This document shows, in pieces, positions 39,276 to 52,793 of a stretch of DNA of 64,000 nucleotides. The first letter of the stretch is position 1, and every line of letters begins with the position of its first letter. This DNA comes from Clusia tigrina. Its lineage: Eukaryota > Arthropoda > Insecta > Diptera > Clusiidae. Position numbers and translations under genes: made by a program. The notes beneath the pieces are model-generated. The model was given only the letters and a program-made list of their open reading frames with translations, ran no database searches and was not told where the DNA came from. The stretch is taken from contig OV050030.1 of the NCBI GenBank assembly GCA_920105625.2, positions 249,581,889 through 249,645,888 on the forward strand, in the 5' to 3' direction.

Positions 39276-41679
39276 GTACATCCTACACCTATCAAAGTTT
39301 GCAACATACAAATGCTTGTAACTTTTTACGGGAGCGTCATAAAACCTTGAAATTTTGTAACAATAAAGTACTCGAGCCTCTTGTCAATTTAAGCTATCGC
39401 TCAAAGCTTTGCTACCCTTGAGTCCCAAATCAAACACTGATAAAACTTCAAATGGCCCTAACTTCTATACTGTACGTCCTACATCTATCAAAGTTTGCAA
39501 CATGCAAATGCTTGTAACTTTTTACTGGAGCGTTATAAGACCTTGAAATTTTGTAACAATAAAGTACTCGAGCCTCTTGTCAATTTAAGTTATCGCTCAA
39601 AGGTATGCTACCCTTGAGTCCCAAATCAAACACTGATAAAACTTCAAATGGCACTAACTTCTATACGTTACGTCCTACACTTATCAAAGGTTGCAACATA
39701 CAAATACTTGTAACTTTTTACTGGAGCGTCATAAAACCTTGAAATTTTGTAACAACAAAGTACTCGAGCCTCTTGCCAATTTAAGCTATCGATCAAAGCT
39801 ATGCTACCCTTGAGTCCCAAATCAAACACTGATAAAACTTCAAATGGCCCTAACTTCTATACGGTACGTCCTACACCTATCAAAGTTTGCAACATACAAA
39901 TGCTTGTAACTTTTTACGGGAGCGTCATAAAACCTTGAAATTTTGTATCAATAAAGTACTCGAGCCTCTTGTCAATTTAAGCTATCGCTCAAAGCTATGC
40001 TACCCTTGAGTCCCAAATCAAACACTGATAAAACTTCAAATAGCCCTAACTTCTATACGGTATTTCCTACACCTATCAAAGTTTGCAACATACAAATGCT
40101 TGTAACTTTTTACTGGAGCGTCATAAAATCTTGAAATTTTATAACAATAAAGTACTCGAGCCCCTTGTCAATTAAGCTATCGCCCAAAGCTATGCTACCC
40201 TTGAGTCCCAAATCAAACACTGAGAAAACTTCAAATATCCTTAACTTTTATACGGTACGTCCTACACCTATCAAAGTTTGCAACATACAAATGCTTGTAA
40301 CTTTTTACTGGAGCGTCATAAAACCTTGAAATTTTGTAACAATAAAGTACTCGAGCCTCTTGTCAATTTAAGCTAACGCTCAAAGCTATGCTACCCTTGA
40401 GCCCCAAATCAAACACTGATAAAACTTCAATTGGCCCTAACTTCTATACGGTACGTCCCACATCTATCAAAGTTTGCAACATACAAATGCTTGGAACTTT
40501 TTACTGGAGCGTCATAAAACCTTGAAATTTTGTAACAATAAAGTACTCGAGCCTCTTGTCAATTTAAGCTATCGCTCAAAGCTTTGCTACCCTTGAGTCC
40601 CAAATCAAACACTGATAAAACTTCAAATGGCCCTAACTTCTATACGGTACGTCCTACATCTATCAAAGTTTGTAACATACAAATGCTTGTAACTTTTTAC
40701 TGGAGCGTCATAAGACCTTGAAATTTTGTAACAATAAAGTACTCGAGTCTCTTGTCAATTTAAGCTATCGCTCACAGCTATGCTATCCTTGAGTCCCAAA
40801 TCAAACACTGATAAAACTTCAAATGGCCCTAACTTCTATGCGGTACGTCCTACATCTAGCAAAGTTTGCAACATGCAAATGCTTGTAACTTTTTACTGGA
40901 GCGTCATAAAACCTTGAAATTTTGTAACAATAAAGTACTCGAGCCTCTTGTCAATTTAAGTTATCGCTCAAAGCTATGCTACCCTTGAGTTCCAAATCAA
41001 ACACTGATAAAACTTCAAATGGCACTAACTTCTATACGTTACGTCCTACACCTATCAAAGGTTGCAACATACAAATGCTTGTAACTTTTTACTGGAGCGT
41101 CATAAAATCTTGAAATTTTTTAACAACAAAGTACTCGAGCCTCTTGTCAATTTAAGCTATCGATCAAAGCTATGCTACCCTTGAGTCCCAAATCAAACAC
41201 TGATAAAACTTCAAATGGCCTTAACTTCTATACGGTACGTCCTACACCTATCAAAGTTTGCAACATACAAATGCCTGTAACTTTTTACGGGAGCGTCATA
41301 AAACCTTGAAATTTTGTAACAATAAAGTACTCGAGCCTCTTGTCAATTTAGGCTATCGCTCAAAGCTATGCTACCCTTGAGTCCCAACTCAAACACTGAT
41401 AAAACTTCAAATAGTCCTAACTTCTATACGGTATTTCCTACACCTATCAAAGTTTGCAACATACAAATGCTTGTAACTTTTTACTGGAGCGTCATAAAAT
41501 CTTGAAATTTTATAACAATAAAGTACTCGAGCCTCTTGTCAATTTAAGCTATCGCTCAAAGCTATGCTACCCTTGAGTCCCAAATCAAACACTGATAAAA
41601 CTTCGAATGGCCCTAACTTCTATACGGTACGTCCCACATCTATCAAAGTTTGCAACATACAAATGCTTGTAACTTTTTA

Positions 41680-41712
41680 CTGGAGCGTCAATAAAACCTT
41701 AAAATTTTGTAA
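41680..41712 (+). other. 1-bp insertion monomer marker of block G
   Basis: GAGCGTCAATAAAACC has one extra A against the usual GAGCGTCATAAAACC and is followed by TTAAAATTTTG. The same form is at about 47,956 and 55,986, so it is fixed in all three G copies. The frame change lets a plus-strand frame run across the monomer boundary, producing a chance 69-codon ORF, with no sign of coding. Confidence 0.8.
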
Positions 41713-43264
41713 CAATAAAGTACTCGAGCCTCTTGTCAATTTAAGCTATCGCTCAAAGCTTTGCTACCCTTGAGACCCAAATCAAACACTGATAAAACTT
41801 CAAATGGCACTAACTTCTATACGTTACGTCCTACACCTATCAAAGGTTGCAACATACAAATGCTTGTAACTTTTTACTGGAGCGTCATAAGACCTTGAAA
41901 TTTTGTAACAATAAAGTACTCGAGTCTCTTGTCAATTTAAGCAAACGCTCAAAGCTATGCTACCCTTGAGCCCCAAATCAAACACTGATAAAACTTCAAT
42001 TGGCCCTGACTTCTATACGGTACGTCCCACATCTATCAAAGTTTGCAAAATACAAATGCTTGTAACTTTTTACGGGAGCGTCATAAAACCTTGAAATTTT
42101 GTAACAATAAAGTACTCGAGCCTCTTGTCAATTTAAGCTATCGCTCAAAGCTATTCTACCCTTGAGTCCCAAATCAAACACTGATAAAACTTCAAATAGC
42201 CCTAACTTCTATACGGTATGTCCTACACCTATCAAAGTTTGCAACATACAAATGCTTGTAACTTTTTACTGGAGCGTCATAAAACCTTGAAATTTTGTAA
42301 CAATAAAGTACTCGAGCCTCTTGTCAATTAAGCTGTCGCCCAAAGCTATGCTACCCCTGAGTCCCAAATCAAACACTGATAAAACTTCAAATGGCCTTAA
42401 CTTGTATATGGTACGTCCTACACCTATCAAAGTTTGCAACATACAAATGCTTGTAACTTTTTACTGGAGCGTCATAAAACCTTGAAATTTTGTAACAATA
42501 AAGTACTCGAGCCTCTTGTCAATTAAGCTATCGCCCAAAGCTATGCAACCCCTGAGTCCCAAATCAAACCCTGATAAAACTTCAAATGGCCTTAACTTGT
42601 ATATGGTACGTCCTACACCTATCAAAGTTTGCAACATACAAATGCTTGTAACTTTTTACTGGAGCGTCATAAAACTTTGAAATTTTGTAACAATAAAGTA
42701 CTCGAGCCTCTTGTCAATTTAAGCTATCGCTCAAAGCTATGCTACCCTTGAGTACCAAATAAAACACTGATAAAACTTCAAATGGCCCTAACTTCTATAC
42801 GGTACGTCCCACATCTATCAAAGTTTGCAACATACAAATGCTTGTAACTTTTTACGGGAGCGTCATAAAACCTTGAAATTTTGTAACAATAAAGTACTCG
42901 AGCCTCTTGTCAATTTAAGCTATCGCTCAAAGCTATGCTACCCTTGAGTCCTAAATCAAACACTGATAAAACTTCGAATGGCCCTAACTTCTATTCGGTA
43001 CTTCCCACATCTATCAAAGTTTGCAACATACAAATGCTTGTAACTTTTTACTGGAGCGTCATAAAACCTTGAAATTTTGTAACAATAAAGTACTCGAGCC
43101 TCTTGTCAATTTAAGCTATCGCTCAAAGCTTTGCTACCCTTGAGTCCCAAATCAAACACTGATAAAACTTCAAATGGCCCTAACTTCTATACGGTACGTC
43201 CTACATCTATCAAAGTTTGCAACATACAAATGCTTGTAACTTTTTACTGGAGCGTCATAAGACC

Positions 43265-46200
43265 TTGAAATTTTGTAACAATAAAGTACTCGAGCCTCTT
43301 GTCAATTTAAGCTATCGCTCAAAGCTATGCTACCCTTGAGTCCCAAATCAAACACTGATAAAACTTCAAATGGCCCTAACTTCTATACGGTACGTCCTAC
43401 ACCTATCAACGTTTGCAACATACAAATGCTTGTAACTTTTTACTGGAGTGCCATAAAACCTTGAAATTTTGTAACAATAAAGTACTCGAGCCTCACGTCA
43501 ATTTAAGCTATCGCTCAAAGCTATGCTACCCTTGAGTCCCAAATCAAATACTGATAAAGCTCCAAATGGCCCTAACTTCTATACGGTACGTCCTACACCT
43601 ATCAAAGTTTGCAACATACAAATGCTTGTAACTTTTTACTGGAGCGTCATAAAACCTTGGAATTTGGTAACAATAAAGTACTCGAGCCTCTTGTCAAATT
43701 AAGCTATCGCACAAAGCGATGCTACCCTTGAGTCCCAAATCAAACACTGATAAAACTTCAAATGGCCCTAACTTCTATACGGTACGTCCTACACCTATCA
43801 AAGTTTGCAACATACAAATGCTTGTAACTTTTTACTGGAGCGTCATAAAAGCTTGAAATTTTGTAACAATAAAGTACTCGAGCCTCTTGTCAATTTAAGC
43901 TATCGCTCAAAGCTATGCTACCCTTGAGTCCCAAATCAAACACTGATAAAACTTCAAATGGCCCTAACTTCTATGCGGTACGTCCCACATCTATCAAAGT
44001 TTGCAACATACAAATGCTTGTAACTTTTTACGGCAGCGTCATAAAACCTTGAAATTTTGTAACAATAAATTACTCGAGCCTCTTGTCAATTTAAGCTGTC
44101 GCTCAAAGCTATGCTACCCTTGAGTCCCAAATCAAACACTGATAAAACTTCGAATGGCCCTAACTTCTATACGGTACGTCCCACATCTATCAAAGTTTGC
44201 AACATAGAAATGCTTGTAACTTTTTACTGGAGCGTCATAAAACCTTGAAATTTTGTAACAATAAAGTACTCGAGCCTCTTGCCAATTTAAGCTAGCGCTC
44301 AAAGCTTTGCTACCCTTGAGTCCCAAATCAAACAGTAATAAAACTTCAAATGGCCCTAACTTCTATACGGTACGTCCTACATCTATCAAAGTTTGCAACA
44401 TGCAAATGCTTGTAACTTTTTACTGGAGCATCACAAAACCTTGAAATTTTGTAAAAATAAAGTACTCGAGCCTCTTGTCAATTTAAGCTATCGCTCAAAG
44501 CTATGCTACCTTTGAGTCCCAAATCAAACACTGATAAAGTTTCAAATGGCCCTAACTTCTATACGGTACGTCCTACACCTATCAACGTTTGCAACATACA
44601 AATGCTTGTAACTTTTTACTGGAGCGTCATAAAACCTTGAAATTTTGTAACAATAAAGTACTCGAGCCTCTTGTCAATTTAAGCTATCGCTCAAAGCTAT
44701 GCTACCCTTGAGTCCCAAATCAAACACTGATAAAACTTCAAATGGCCCTAACTTCTATACGGCACGTCCTACACCTATCAAAGTTTGCAACATGCAACTG
44801 CCTGTAACTTTTTACAGGAGCGTCATAAAACCTTGAAATTTTGTAACAATAAAGTACTCGAGCCTCTTGTCAATTTAAGCTATCGCTCAAAGCTATGCTA
44901 CCCTTGAGTCCCAAATCAAACACTGATAAAACTTCAAATGGCCCTAACTTCTATACGGTACGTCCCACATCTATCAAAGTTTGCAACATACAAATGCTTG
45001 TAACTTTTTACTGGAGCGTCATAAAACCTTGAAATTTTGTAACAATAAAGTCTCGAGCCTCTTGTCAATTTAAGCTATCGCTCAAAGCTTTGCTACCCTT
45101 GAGTCCCAAATCAAACACTGATAAAAGTTCAAATGTCCCTAACTTCTATACGGCACGTCCTACACCTATCAAAGTTTGCAACATGCAACTGCCTGTAACT
45201 TTTTACAGGAGCGTCATAAAACCTTGAAATTTTGTAACAATAAAGTACTCGAGCCTCTTGTCAATTTAAGCTATCGCTCAAAGCTATGCTACCCTTGAGT
45301 CCCAAATCAAACACTGATAAAACTTCAAATGGCCCTAACTTCTATACGGTACGTCCCACATCTATCAAAGTTTGCAACATACAAATGCTTGTAACTTTTT
45401 ACTGGAGCGTCATAAAACCTTGAAATTTTGTAACAATAAAGTCTCGAGCCTCTTGTCAATTTAAGCTATCGCTCAAAGCTTTGCTACCCTTGAGTCCCAA
45501 ATCAAACACTGATAAAAGTTCAAATGGCCCTAACTTCTATACGGTACATCCTACACCTATCAAAGTTTGCAACATACAAATGCTTGTAACTTTTTACGGG
45601 AGCGTCATAAAACCTTGAAATTTTGTAACAATAAAGTACTCGAGCCTCTTGTCAATTTAAGCTATCGCTCAAAGCTTTGCTACCCTTGAGTCCCAAATCA
45701 AACACTGATAAAACTTCAAATGGCCCTAACTTCTATACTGTACGTCCTACATCTATCAAAGTTTGCAACATGCAAATGCTTGTAACTTTTTACTGGAGCG
45801 TTATAAGACCTTGAAATTTTGTAACAATAAAGTACTCGAGCCTCTTGTCAATTTAAGTTATGGCTCAAAGGTATGCTACCCTTGAGTCCCAAATCAAACA
45901 CTGATAAAACTTCAAATGGCACTAACTTCTATACGTTACGTCCTACACTTATCAAAGGTTGCAACATACAAATACTTGTAACTTTTTACTGGAGCGTCAT
46001 AAAACCTTGAAATTTTGTAACAACAAAGTACTCGAGCCTCTTGCCAATTTAAGCTATCGATCAAAGCTATGCTACCCTTGAGTCCCAAATCAAACACTGA
46101 TAAAACTTCAAATGGCCCTAACTTCTATACGGTACGTCCTACACCTATCAAAGTTTGCAACATACAAATGCTTGTAACTTTTTACGGGAGCGTCATAAAA

Positions 46201-49200
46201 CCTTGAAATTTTGTATCAATAAAGTACTCGAGCCTCTTGTCAATTTAAGCTATCGCTCAAAGCTATGCTACCCTTGAGTCCCAAATCAAACACTGATAAA
46301 ATTTCAAATAGCCCTAACTTCTATACGGTATTTCCTACACCTATCAAAGTTTGCAACATACAAATGCTTGTAACTTTTTACTGGAGCGTCATAAAATCTT
46401 GAAATTTTATAACAATAAAGTACTCGAGCCCCTTGTCAATTAAGCTATCGCCCAAAGCTATGCTACCCTTGAGTCCCAAATCAAACACTGAGAAAACTTC
46501 AAATATCCTTAACTTTTATACGGTACGTCCTACACCTATCAAAGTTTGCAACATACAAATGCTTGTAACTTTTTACTGGAGCGTCATAAAACCTTGAAAT
46601 TTTGTAACAATAAAGTACTCGAGCCTCTTGTCAATTTAAGCTAACGCTCAAAGCTATGCTACCCTTGAGCCCCAAATCAAACACTGATAAAACTTCAATT
46701 GGCCCTAACTTCTATACGGTACGTCCCACATCTATCAAAGTTTGCAACATACAAATGCTTGTAACTTTTTACTGGAGCGTCATAAAACCTTGAAATTTTG
46801 TAACAATAAAGTACTCGAGCCTCTTGTCAATTTAAGCTATCGCTCAAAGCTTTGCTACCCTTGAGTCCCAAATCAAACACTGATAAAACTTCAAATGGCC
46901 CTAACTTCTATACGGTACGTCCTACATCTATCAAAGTTTGTAACATACAAATGCTTGTAACTTTTTACTGGAGCGTCATAAGACCTTGAAATTTTGTAAC
47001 AATAAAGTACTCGAGTCTCTTGTCAATTTAAGCTATCGCTCACAGCTATGCTACCCTTGAGTCCCAAATCAAACACTGATAAAACTTCAAATGGCCCTAA
47101 CTTCTATGCGGTACGTCCTACATCTAGCAAAGTTTGCAACATGCAAATGCTTGTAACTTTTTACTGGAGCGTCATAAAACCTTGAAATTTTGTAACAATA
47201 AAGTACTCGAGCCTCTTGTCAATTTAAGTTATCGCTCAAAGCTATGCTACCCTTGAGTTCCAAATCAAACACTGATAAAACTTCAAATGGCACTAACTTC
47301 TATACGTTACGTCCTACACCTATCAAAGGTTGCAACATACAAATGCTTGTAACTTTTTACTGGAGCGTCATAAAATCTTGAAATTTTTTAACAACAAAGT
47401 ACTCGAGCCTCTTGTCAATTTAAGCTATCGATCAAAGCTATGCTACCCTTGAGTCCCAAATCAAACACTGATAAAACTTCAAATGGCCTTAACTTCTATA
47501 CGGTACGTCCTACACCTATCAAAGTTTGCAACATACAAATGCCTGTAACTTTTTACGGGAGCGTCATAAAACCTTGAAATTTTGTAACAATAAAGTACTC
47601 GAGCCTCTTGTCAATTTAGGCTATCGCTCAAAGCTATGCTACCCTTGATTCCCAACTCAAACACTGATAAAACTTCAAATAGTCCTAACTTCTATACGGT
47701 ATTTCCTACACCTATCAAAGTTTGCAACATACAAATGCTTGTAACTTTTTACTGGAGCGTCATAAAATCTTGAAATTTTATAACAATAAAGTACTCGAGC
47801 CTCTTGTCAATTTAAGCTATCGCTCAAAGCTATGCTACCCTTGAGTCCCAAATCAAACACTGATAAAACTTCGAATGGCCCTAACTTCTATACGGTACGT
47901 CCCACATCTATCAAAGTTTGCAACATACAAATGCTTGTAACTTTTTACTGGAGCGTCAATAAAACCTTAAAATTTTGTAACAATAAAGTACTCGAGCCTC
48001 TTGTCAATTTAAGCTATCGCTCAAAGCTTTGCTACCCTTGAGACCCAAATCAAACACTGATAAAACTTCAAATGGCACTAACTTCTATACGTTACGTCCT
48101 ACACCTATCAAAGGTTGCAACATACAAATGCTTGTAACTTTTTACTGGAGCGTCATAAGACCTTGAAATTTTGTAACAATAAAGTACTCGAGTCTCTTGT
48201 CAATTTAAGCAAACGCTCAAAGCTATGCTACCCTTGAGCCCCAAATCAAACACTGATAAAACTTCAATTGGCCCTGACTTCTATACGGTACGTCCCACAT
48301 CTATCAAAGTTTGCAAAATACAAATGCTTGTAACTTTTTACGGGAGCGTCATAAAACCTTGAAATTTTGTAACAATAAAGTACTCGAGCCTCTTGTCAAT
48401 TTAAGCTATCGCTCAAAGCTATTCTACCCTTGAGTCCCAAATCAAACACTGATAAAACTTCAAATAACCTTAACTTGTATATGGTACGTCCTACACCTAT
48501 CAAAGTTTGCAACATACAAATGCTTGTAACTTTTTACTGGAGCGTCATAAAACCTTGAAATTTTGTAACAATAAAGTACTCGAGCCTCTTGTCAATTAAG
48601 CTATCGCCCAAAGCTATGCTACCCCTGAGTCCCAAATCAAACCCTGATAAAACTTCAAATGGCCTTAACTTGTATATGGTACGTCCTACACCTATCAAAG
48701 TTTGCAACATACAAATGCTTGTAACTTTTTACTGGAGCGTCATAAAACTTTGAAATTTTGTAACAATAAAGTACTCGAGCCTCTTGTCAATTTAAGCTAT
48801 CGCTCAAAGCTATGCTACCCTTGAGTACCAAATAAAACACTGATAAAACTTCAAATGGCCCTAACTTCTATACGGTACGTCCCACATCTATCAAAGTTTG
48901 CAACATACAAATGCTTGTAACTTTTTACGGGAGCGTCATAAAACCTTGAAATTTTGTAACAATAAAGTACTCGAGCCTCTTGTCAATTTAAGCTATCGCT
49001 CAAAGCTATGCTACCCTTGAGTCCTAAATCAAACACTGATAAAACTTCGAATGGCCCTAACTTCTATACGGTACTTCCCACATCTATCAAAGTTTGCAAC
49101 ATACAAATGCTTGTAACTTTTTACTGGAGCGTCATAAAACCTTGAAATTTTGTAACAATAAAGTACTCGAGCCTCTTGTCAATTTAAGCTATCGCTCAAA

Positions 49201-49859
49201 GCTTTGCTACCCTTGAGTCCCAAATCAAACACTGATAAAACTTCAAATGGCCCTAACTTCTATAAGGTACGTCCTACATCTATCAAAGTTTGCAACATAC
49301 AAATGCTTGTAACTTTTTACTGGAGCGTCATAAGACCTTGAAATTTTGTAACAATAAAGTACTCGAGTCTCTTGTCAATTTAAGCTATCGCTCACAGCTA
49401 TGCTACCCTTGAGTCCCAAATCAAACACTGATAAAACTTCAAATGGCCCTAACTTCTATGCGGTACGTCCTACATCTAGCAAAGTTTGCAACATGCAAAT
49501 GCTTGTAACTTTTTACTGGAGCGTCATAAAACCTTGAAATTTTGTAACAATAAAGTACTCGAGCCTCTTGTCAATTTAAGTTATCGCTCAAAGCTATGCT
49601 ACCCTTGAGTTCCAAATCAAACACTGATAAAACTTCAAATGGCACTAACTTCTATACGTTACGTCCTACACCTATCAAAGGTTGCAACATACAAATGCTT
49701 GTAACTTTTTACTGGAGCGTCATAAAACCTTGAAATTTTGTAACAACAAAGTACTCGAGCCTCTTGTCAATTTAAGCTATCGATCAAAGCTATGCTACCC
49801 TTGAGTCCCAAATCAAACACTGATAAAACTTCAAATGGCCCTAACTTCTATACGGTACG
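43265..49859 (+). repeat. HOR block G, copy 2 (6,595 bp)
   Basis: This follows copy 1 at a shift of 6,255, then 6,268 after the copy 1 deletion near 38,521, then 6,073 after about 48,470. There this copy has lost one monomer by fusion of CAAATAGCC with CCTTAACTTGTATATGG, giving CAAATAACCTTAAC at 48,461-48,474. From 49,338 to 49,859 it has about three D-type monomers (GAGTCTCTTG, ATCTAGCAAAG, CGTTACG) not present at the end of copy 1. Confidence 0.85.
48455..48480 (+). other. junction of a 1-monomer deletion in G copy 2
   Basis: CAAATAACCTTAACTTGTA here combines the left half of the CAAATAGCCC monomer and the right half of the GGCCTTAACTTGTATATGG monomer. Copies 1 (42,195-42,405) and 3 (56,495-56,705) have both monomers in full. 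The loss is about 195 bp. Confidence 0.8.
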
Positions 49860-50444
49860 TCCTACACCTATCAAAGTTTGCAACATACAAATGCTTGTAA
49901 CTTTTTACTGGAGCGTCATAAAACCTTGGAATTTGGTAACAATAAAGTACTCGAGCCTCTTGTCAAATTAAGCTATCGCACAAAGCGATGCTACACTTGA
50001 GTCCCAAATCAAACACTGATAAAACTTCAAATGGCCCTAACTTCTATACGGTACGTCCTACACCTATCAAAGTTTGCAACATACAAATGCTTGTAACTTT
50101 TTACTGGAGCGTCATAAAAGCTTGAATTTTTGTAACAATAAAGTACTCGAGCCTCTTGTCAATTTAAGCTATCGCACAAAGCTATGCTACCCTTGAGTCC
50201 CAAATCAAACACTGATAAAACTTCAAATGGCCCTAACTTCTATGCGGTACGTCCCACATCTATCAAAGTTTGCAACATACAAATGCTTGTAACTTTTTAC
50301 GGCAGCGTCATAAAACCTTGAAATTTTGTAACAATAAATTACTCGAGCCTCTTGTCAATTTAAGCTGTCGCTCAAAGCTATGCTACCCTTGAGTCCCAAA
50401 TCAAACACTGATAAAACTTCGAATGGCCCTAACTTCTATACGGT

Positions 50445-52793
50445 ACGTCCCACATCTATCAAAGTTTGCAACATAGAAATGCTTGTAACTTTTTACTGGA
50501 GCGTCATAAAACCTTGAAATTTTGTAACAATAAAGTACTCGAGCCTCTTGCCAATTTAAGCTATCGCTCAAAGCTTTGCTACCCTTGAGTCCCAAATCAA
50601 ACAGTGATAAAACTTCAAATGGCCCTAACTTCTATACGGTACGTCCTACATCTATCAAAGTTTGCAACATGCAAATGCTTGTAACTTTTTACTGGAGCAT
50701 CACAAAACCTTGAAATTTTGTAAAAATAAAGTACTCGAGCCTCTTGTCAATTTAAGCTATCGCTCAAAGCTATGCTACCTTTGAGTCCCAAATCAAACAC
50801 TGATAAAGTTTCAAATGGCCCTAACTTCTATACGGTACGTCCTACACCTATCAACGTTTGCAACATACAAATGCTTGTAACTTTTTACTGGAGCGTCATA
50901 AAACCTTGAAATTTTGTAACAATAAAGTACTCGAGCCTCTTGTCAATTTAAGCTATCGCTCAAAGCTATGCTACCCTTGAGTCCCAAATCAAACACTGAT
51001 AAAACTTCAAATGGCCCTAACTTCTATACGGCACGTCCTACACCTATCAAAGTTTGCAACATGCAACTGCCTGTAACTTTTTACAGGAGCGTCATAAAAC
51101 CTTGAAATTTTGTAACAATAAAGTACTCGAGCCTCTTGTCAATTTAATCTATCGCTCAAAGCTATGCTACCCTTGAGTCCCAAATCAAACACTGATAAAA
51201 CTTCAAATGGCCCTAACTTCTATACGGTACGTCCCACATCTATCAAAGTTTGCAACATACAAATGCTTGTAACTTTTTATTGGAGCGTCATAAAACCTTG
51301 AAATTTTGTAACAATAAAGTCTCGAGCCTCTTGTCAATTTAAGCTATCGCTCAAAGCTTTGCTACCCTTGAGTCCCAAATCAAACACTGATAAAAGTTCA
51401 AATGTCCCTAACTTCTATACGGCACGTCCTACACCTATCAAAGTTTGCAACATGCAACTGCCTGTAACTTTTTACAGGAGCGTCATAAAACCTTGAAATT
51501 TTGTAACAATAAAGTACTCGAGCCTCTTGTCAATTTAAGCTATCGCTCAAAGCTATGCTACCCTTGAGTCCCAAATCAAACACTGATAAAACTTCAAATG
51601 GCCCTAACTTCTATACGGTACGTCCCACATCTATCAAAGTTTGCAACATACAAATGCTTGTAACTTTTTACTGGAGCGTCATAAAACCTTGAAATTTTGT
51701 AACAATAAAGTCTCGAGCCTCTTGTCAATTTAAGCTATCGCTCAAAGCTTTGCTACCCTTGAGTCCCAAATCAAACACTGATAAAAGTTCAAATGGCCCT
51801 AACTTCTATACGGTACATCCTACACCTATCAAAGTTTGCAACATACAAATGCTTGTAACTTTTTACAGGAGCGTCATAAAACCTTGAAATTTTGTAACAA
51901 TAAAGTACTCGAGCCTCTTGTCAATTTAAGCTATCGCTCAAAGCTTTGCTACCCTTGAGTCCCAAATCAAACACTGATAAAATTTCAAATGGCCCTAACT
52001 TCTATACTGTACGTCCTACATCTATCAAAGTTTGCAACATGCAAATGCTTGTAACTTTTTACTGGAGCGATATAAGACCTTGAAATTTTGTAACAATAAA
52101 GTACTCGAGCCTCTTGTCAATTTAAGTTATCGCTCAAAGGTATGCTACCCTTGAGTCCCAAATCAAACACTGATAAAACTTCAAATGGCACTAACTTCTA
52201 TACGTTACGTCCTACACTTATCAAAGGTTGCAACATACAAATACTTGTAACTTTTTACTGGAGCGTCATAAAACCTTGAAATTTTGTAACAACAAAGTAC
52301 TCGAGCCTCTTGCCAATTTAAGCTATCGATCAAAGCTATGCTACCCTTGAGTCCCAAATCAAACACTGATAAAACTTCAAATGGCCCTAACTTCTATACG
52401 GTACGTCCTACACCTATCAAAGTTTGCAACATACAAATGCTTGTAACTTTTTACGGGAGCGTCATAAAACCTTGAAATTTTGTATCAATAAAGTACTCGA
52501 GCCTCTTGTCAATTTAAGCTATCGCTCAAAGCTATGCTACCCTTGAGTCCCAAATCAAACACTGATAAAACTTCAAATAGCCCTAACTTCTATACGGTAT
52601 TTCCTACACCTATCAAAGTTTGCAACATACAAATGCTTGTAACTTTTTACTGGAGCGTCATAAAATCTTGAAATTTTATAACAATAAAGTACTCGAGCCC
52701 CTTGTCAATTAAGCTAGCGCCCAAAGCTATGCTACCCTTGAGTCCCAAATCAAACACTGAGAAAACTTCAAATATCCTTAACTTTTATACGGT
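50445..52793 (+). repeat. 12-monomer segment duplicated inside G copy 3 (source)
   Basis: ACATAGAAATGC at 50,471 recurs at 52,820, 2,349 bp later (12 monomers less 3 bp). The segment runs from the CCCACATC end of a monomer to the CAAATATCCTTAAC monomer. It contains the paired AAGTCTCGAG monomers and the GGAGCGATATAAGACC variant (near 52,066), which also appears in the duplicate (near 54,415) and not in copies 1 and 2, where the reading is GCGTTATAAGACC. Confidence 0.85.

Larger units (their letters stand above)
37010..43264 (+). repeat. HOR block G, copy 1 (about 32 monomers, 6,255 bp)
   Basis: GGAGTGCCATAAAACC (37,190), CTTGGAATTTGG (37,401) and TTTTACGGCAGCG (37,771) recur 6,255 bp later. 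The unit is composite: its first third is F-type, the 38.5-39.3 kb part is a 2-monomer duplication (391 bp) with AAGTCTCGAG, then come C-type monomers (TATACTGTACG near 39,465) and D-type monomers (TTTGTAACATAC, ATCTAGCAAAG, CGTTACG). A 13-bp deletion near 38,521 is private to this copy. Confidence 0.85.

Noticed and set aside
41564..41773. Plus-strand 69-codon frame identical at 47,832 and 55,862
   Set aside because: Identity across three copies looks like conservation but is explained by the G HOR. The frame is opened by a chance 1-bp insertion near 41,688.
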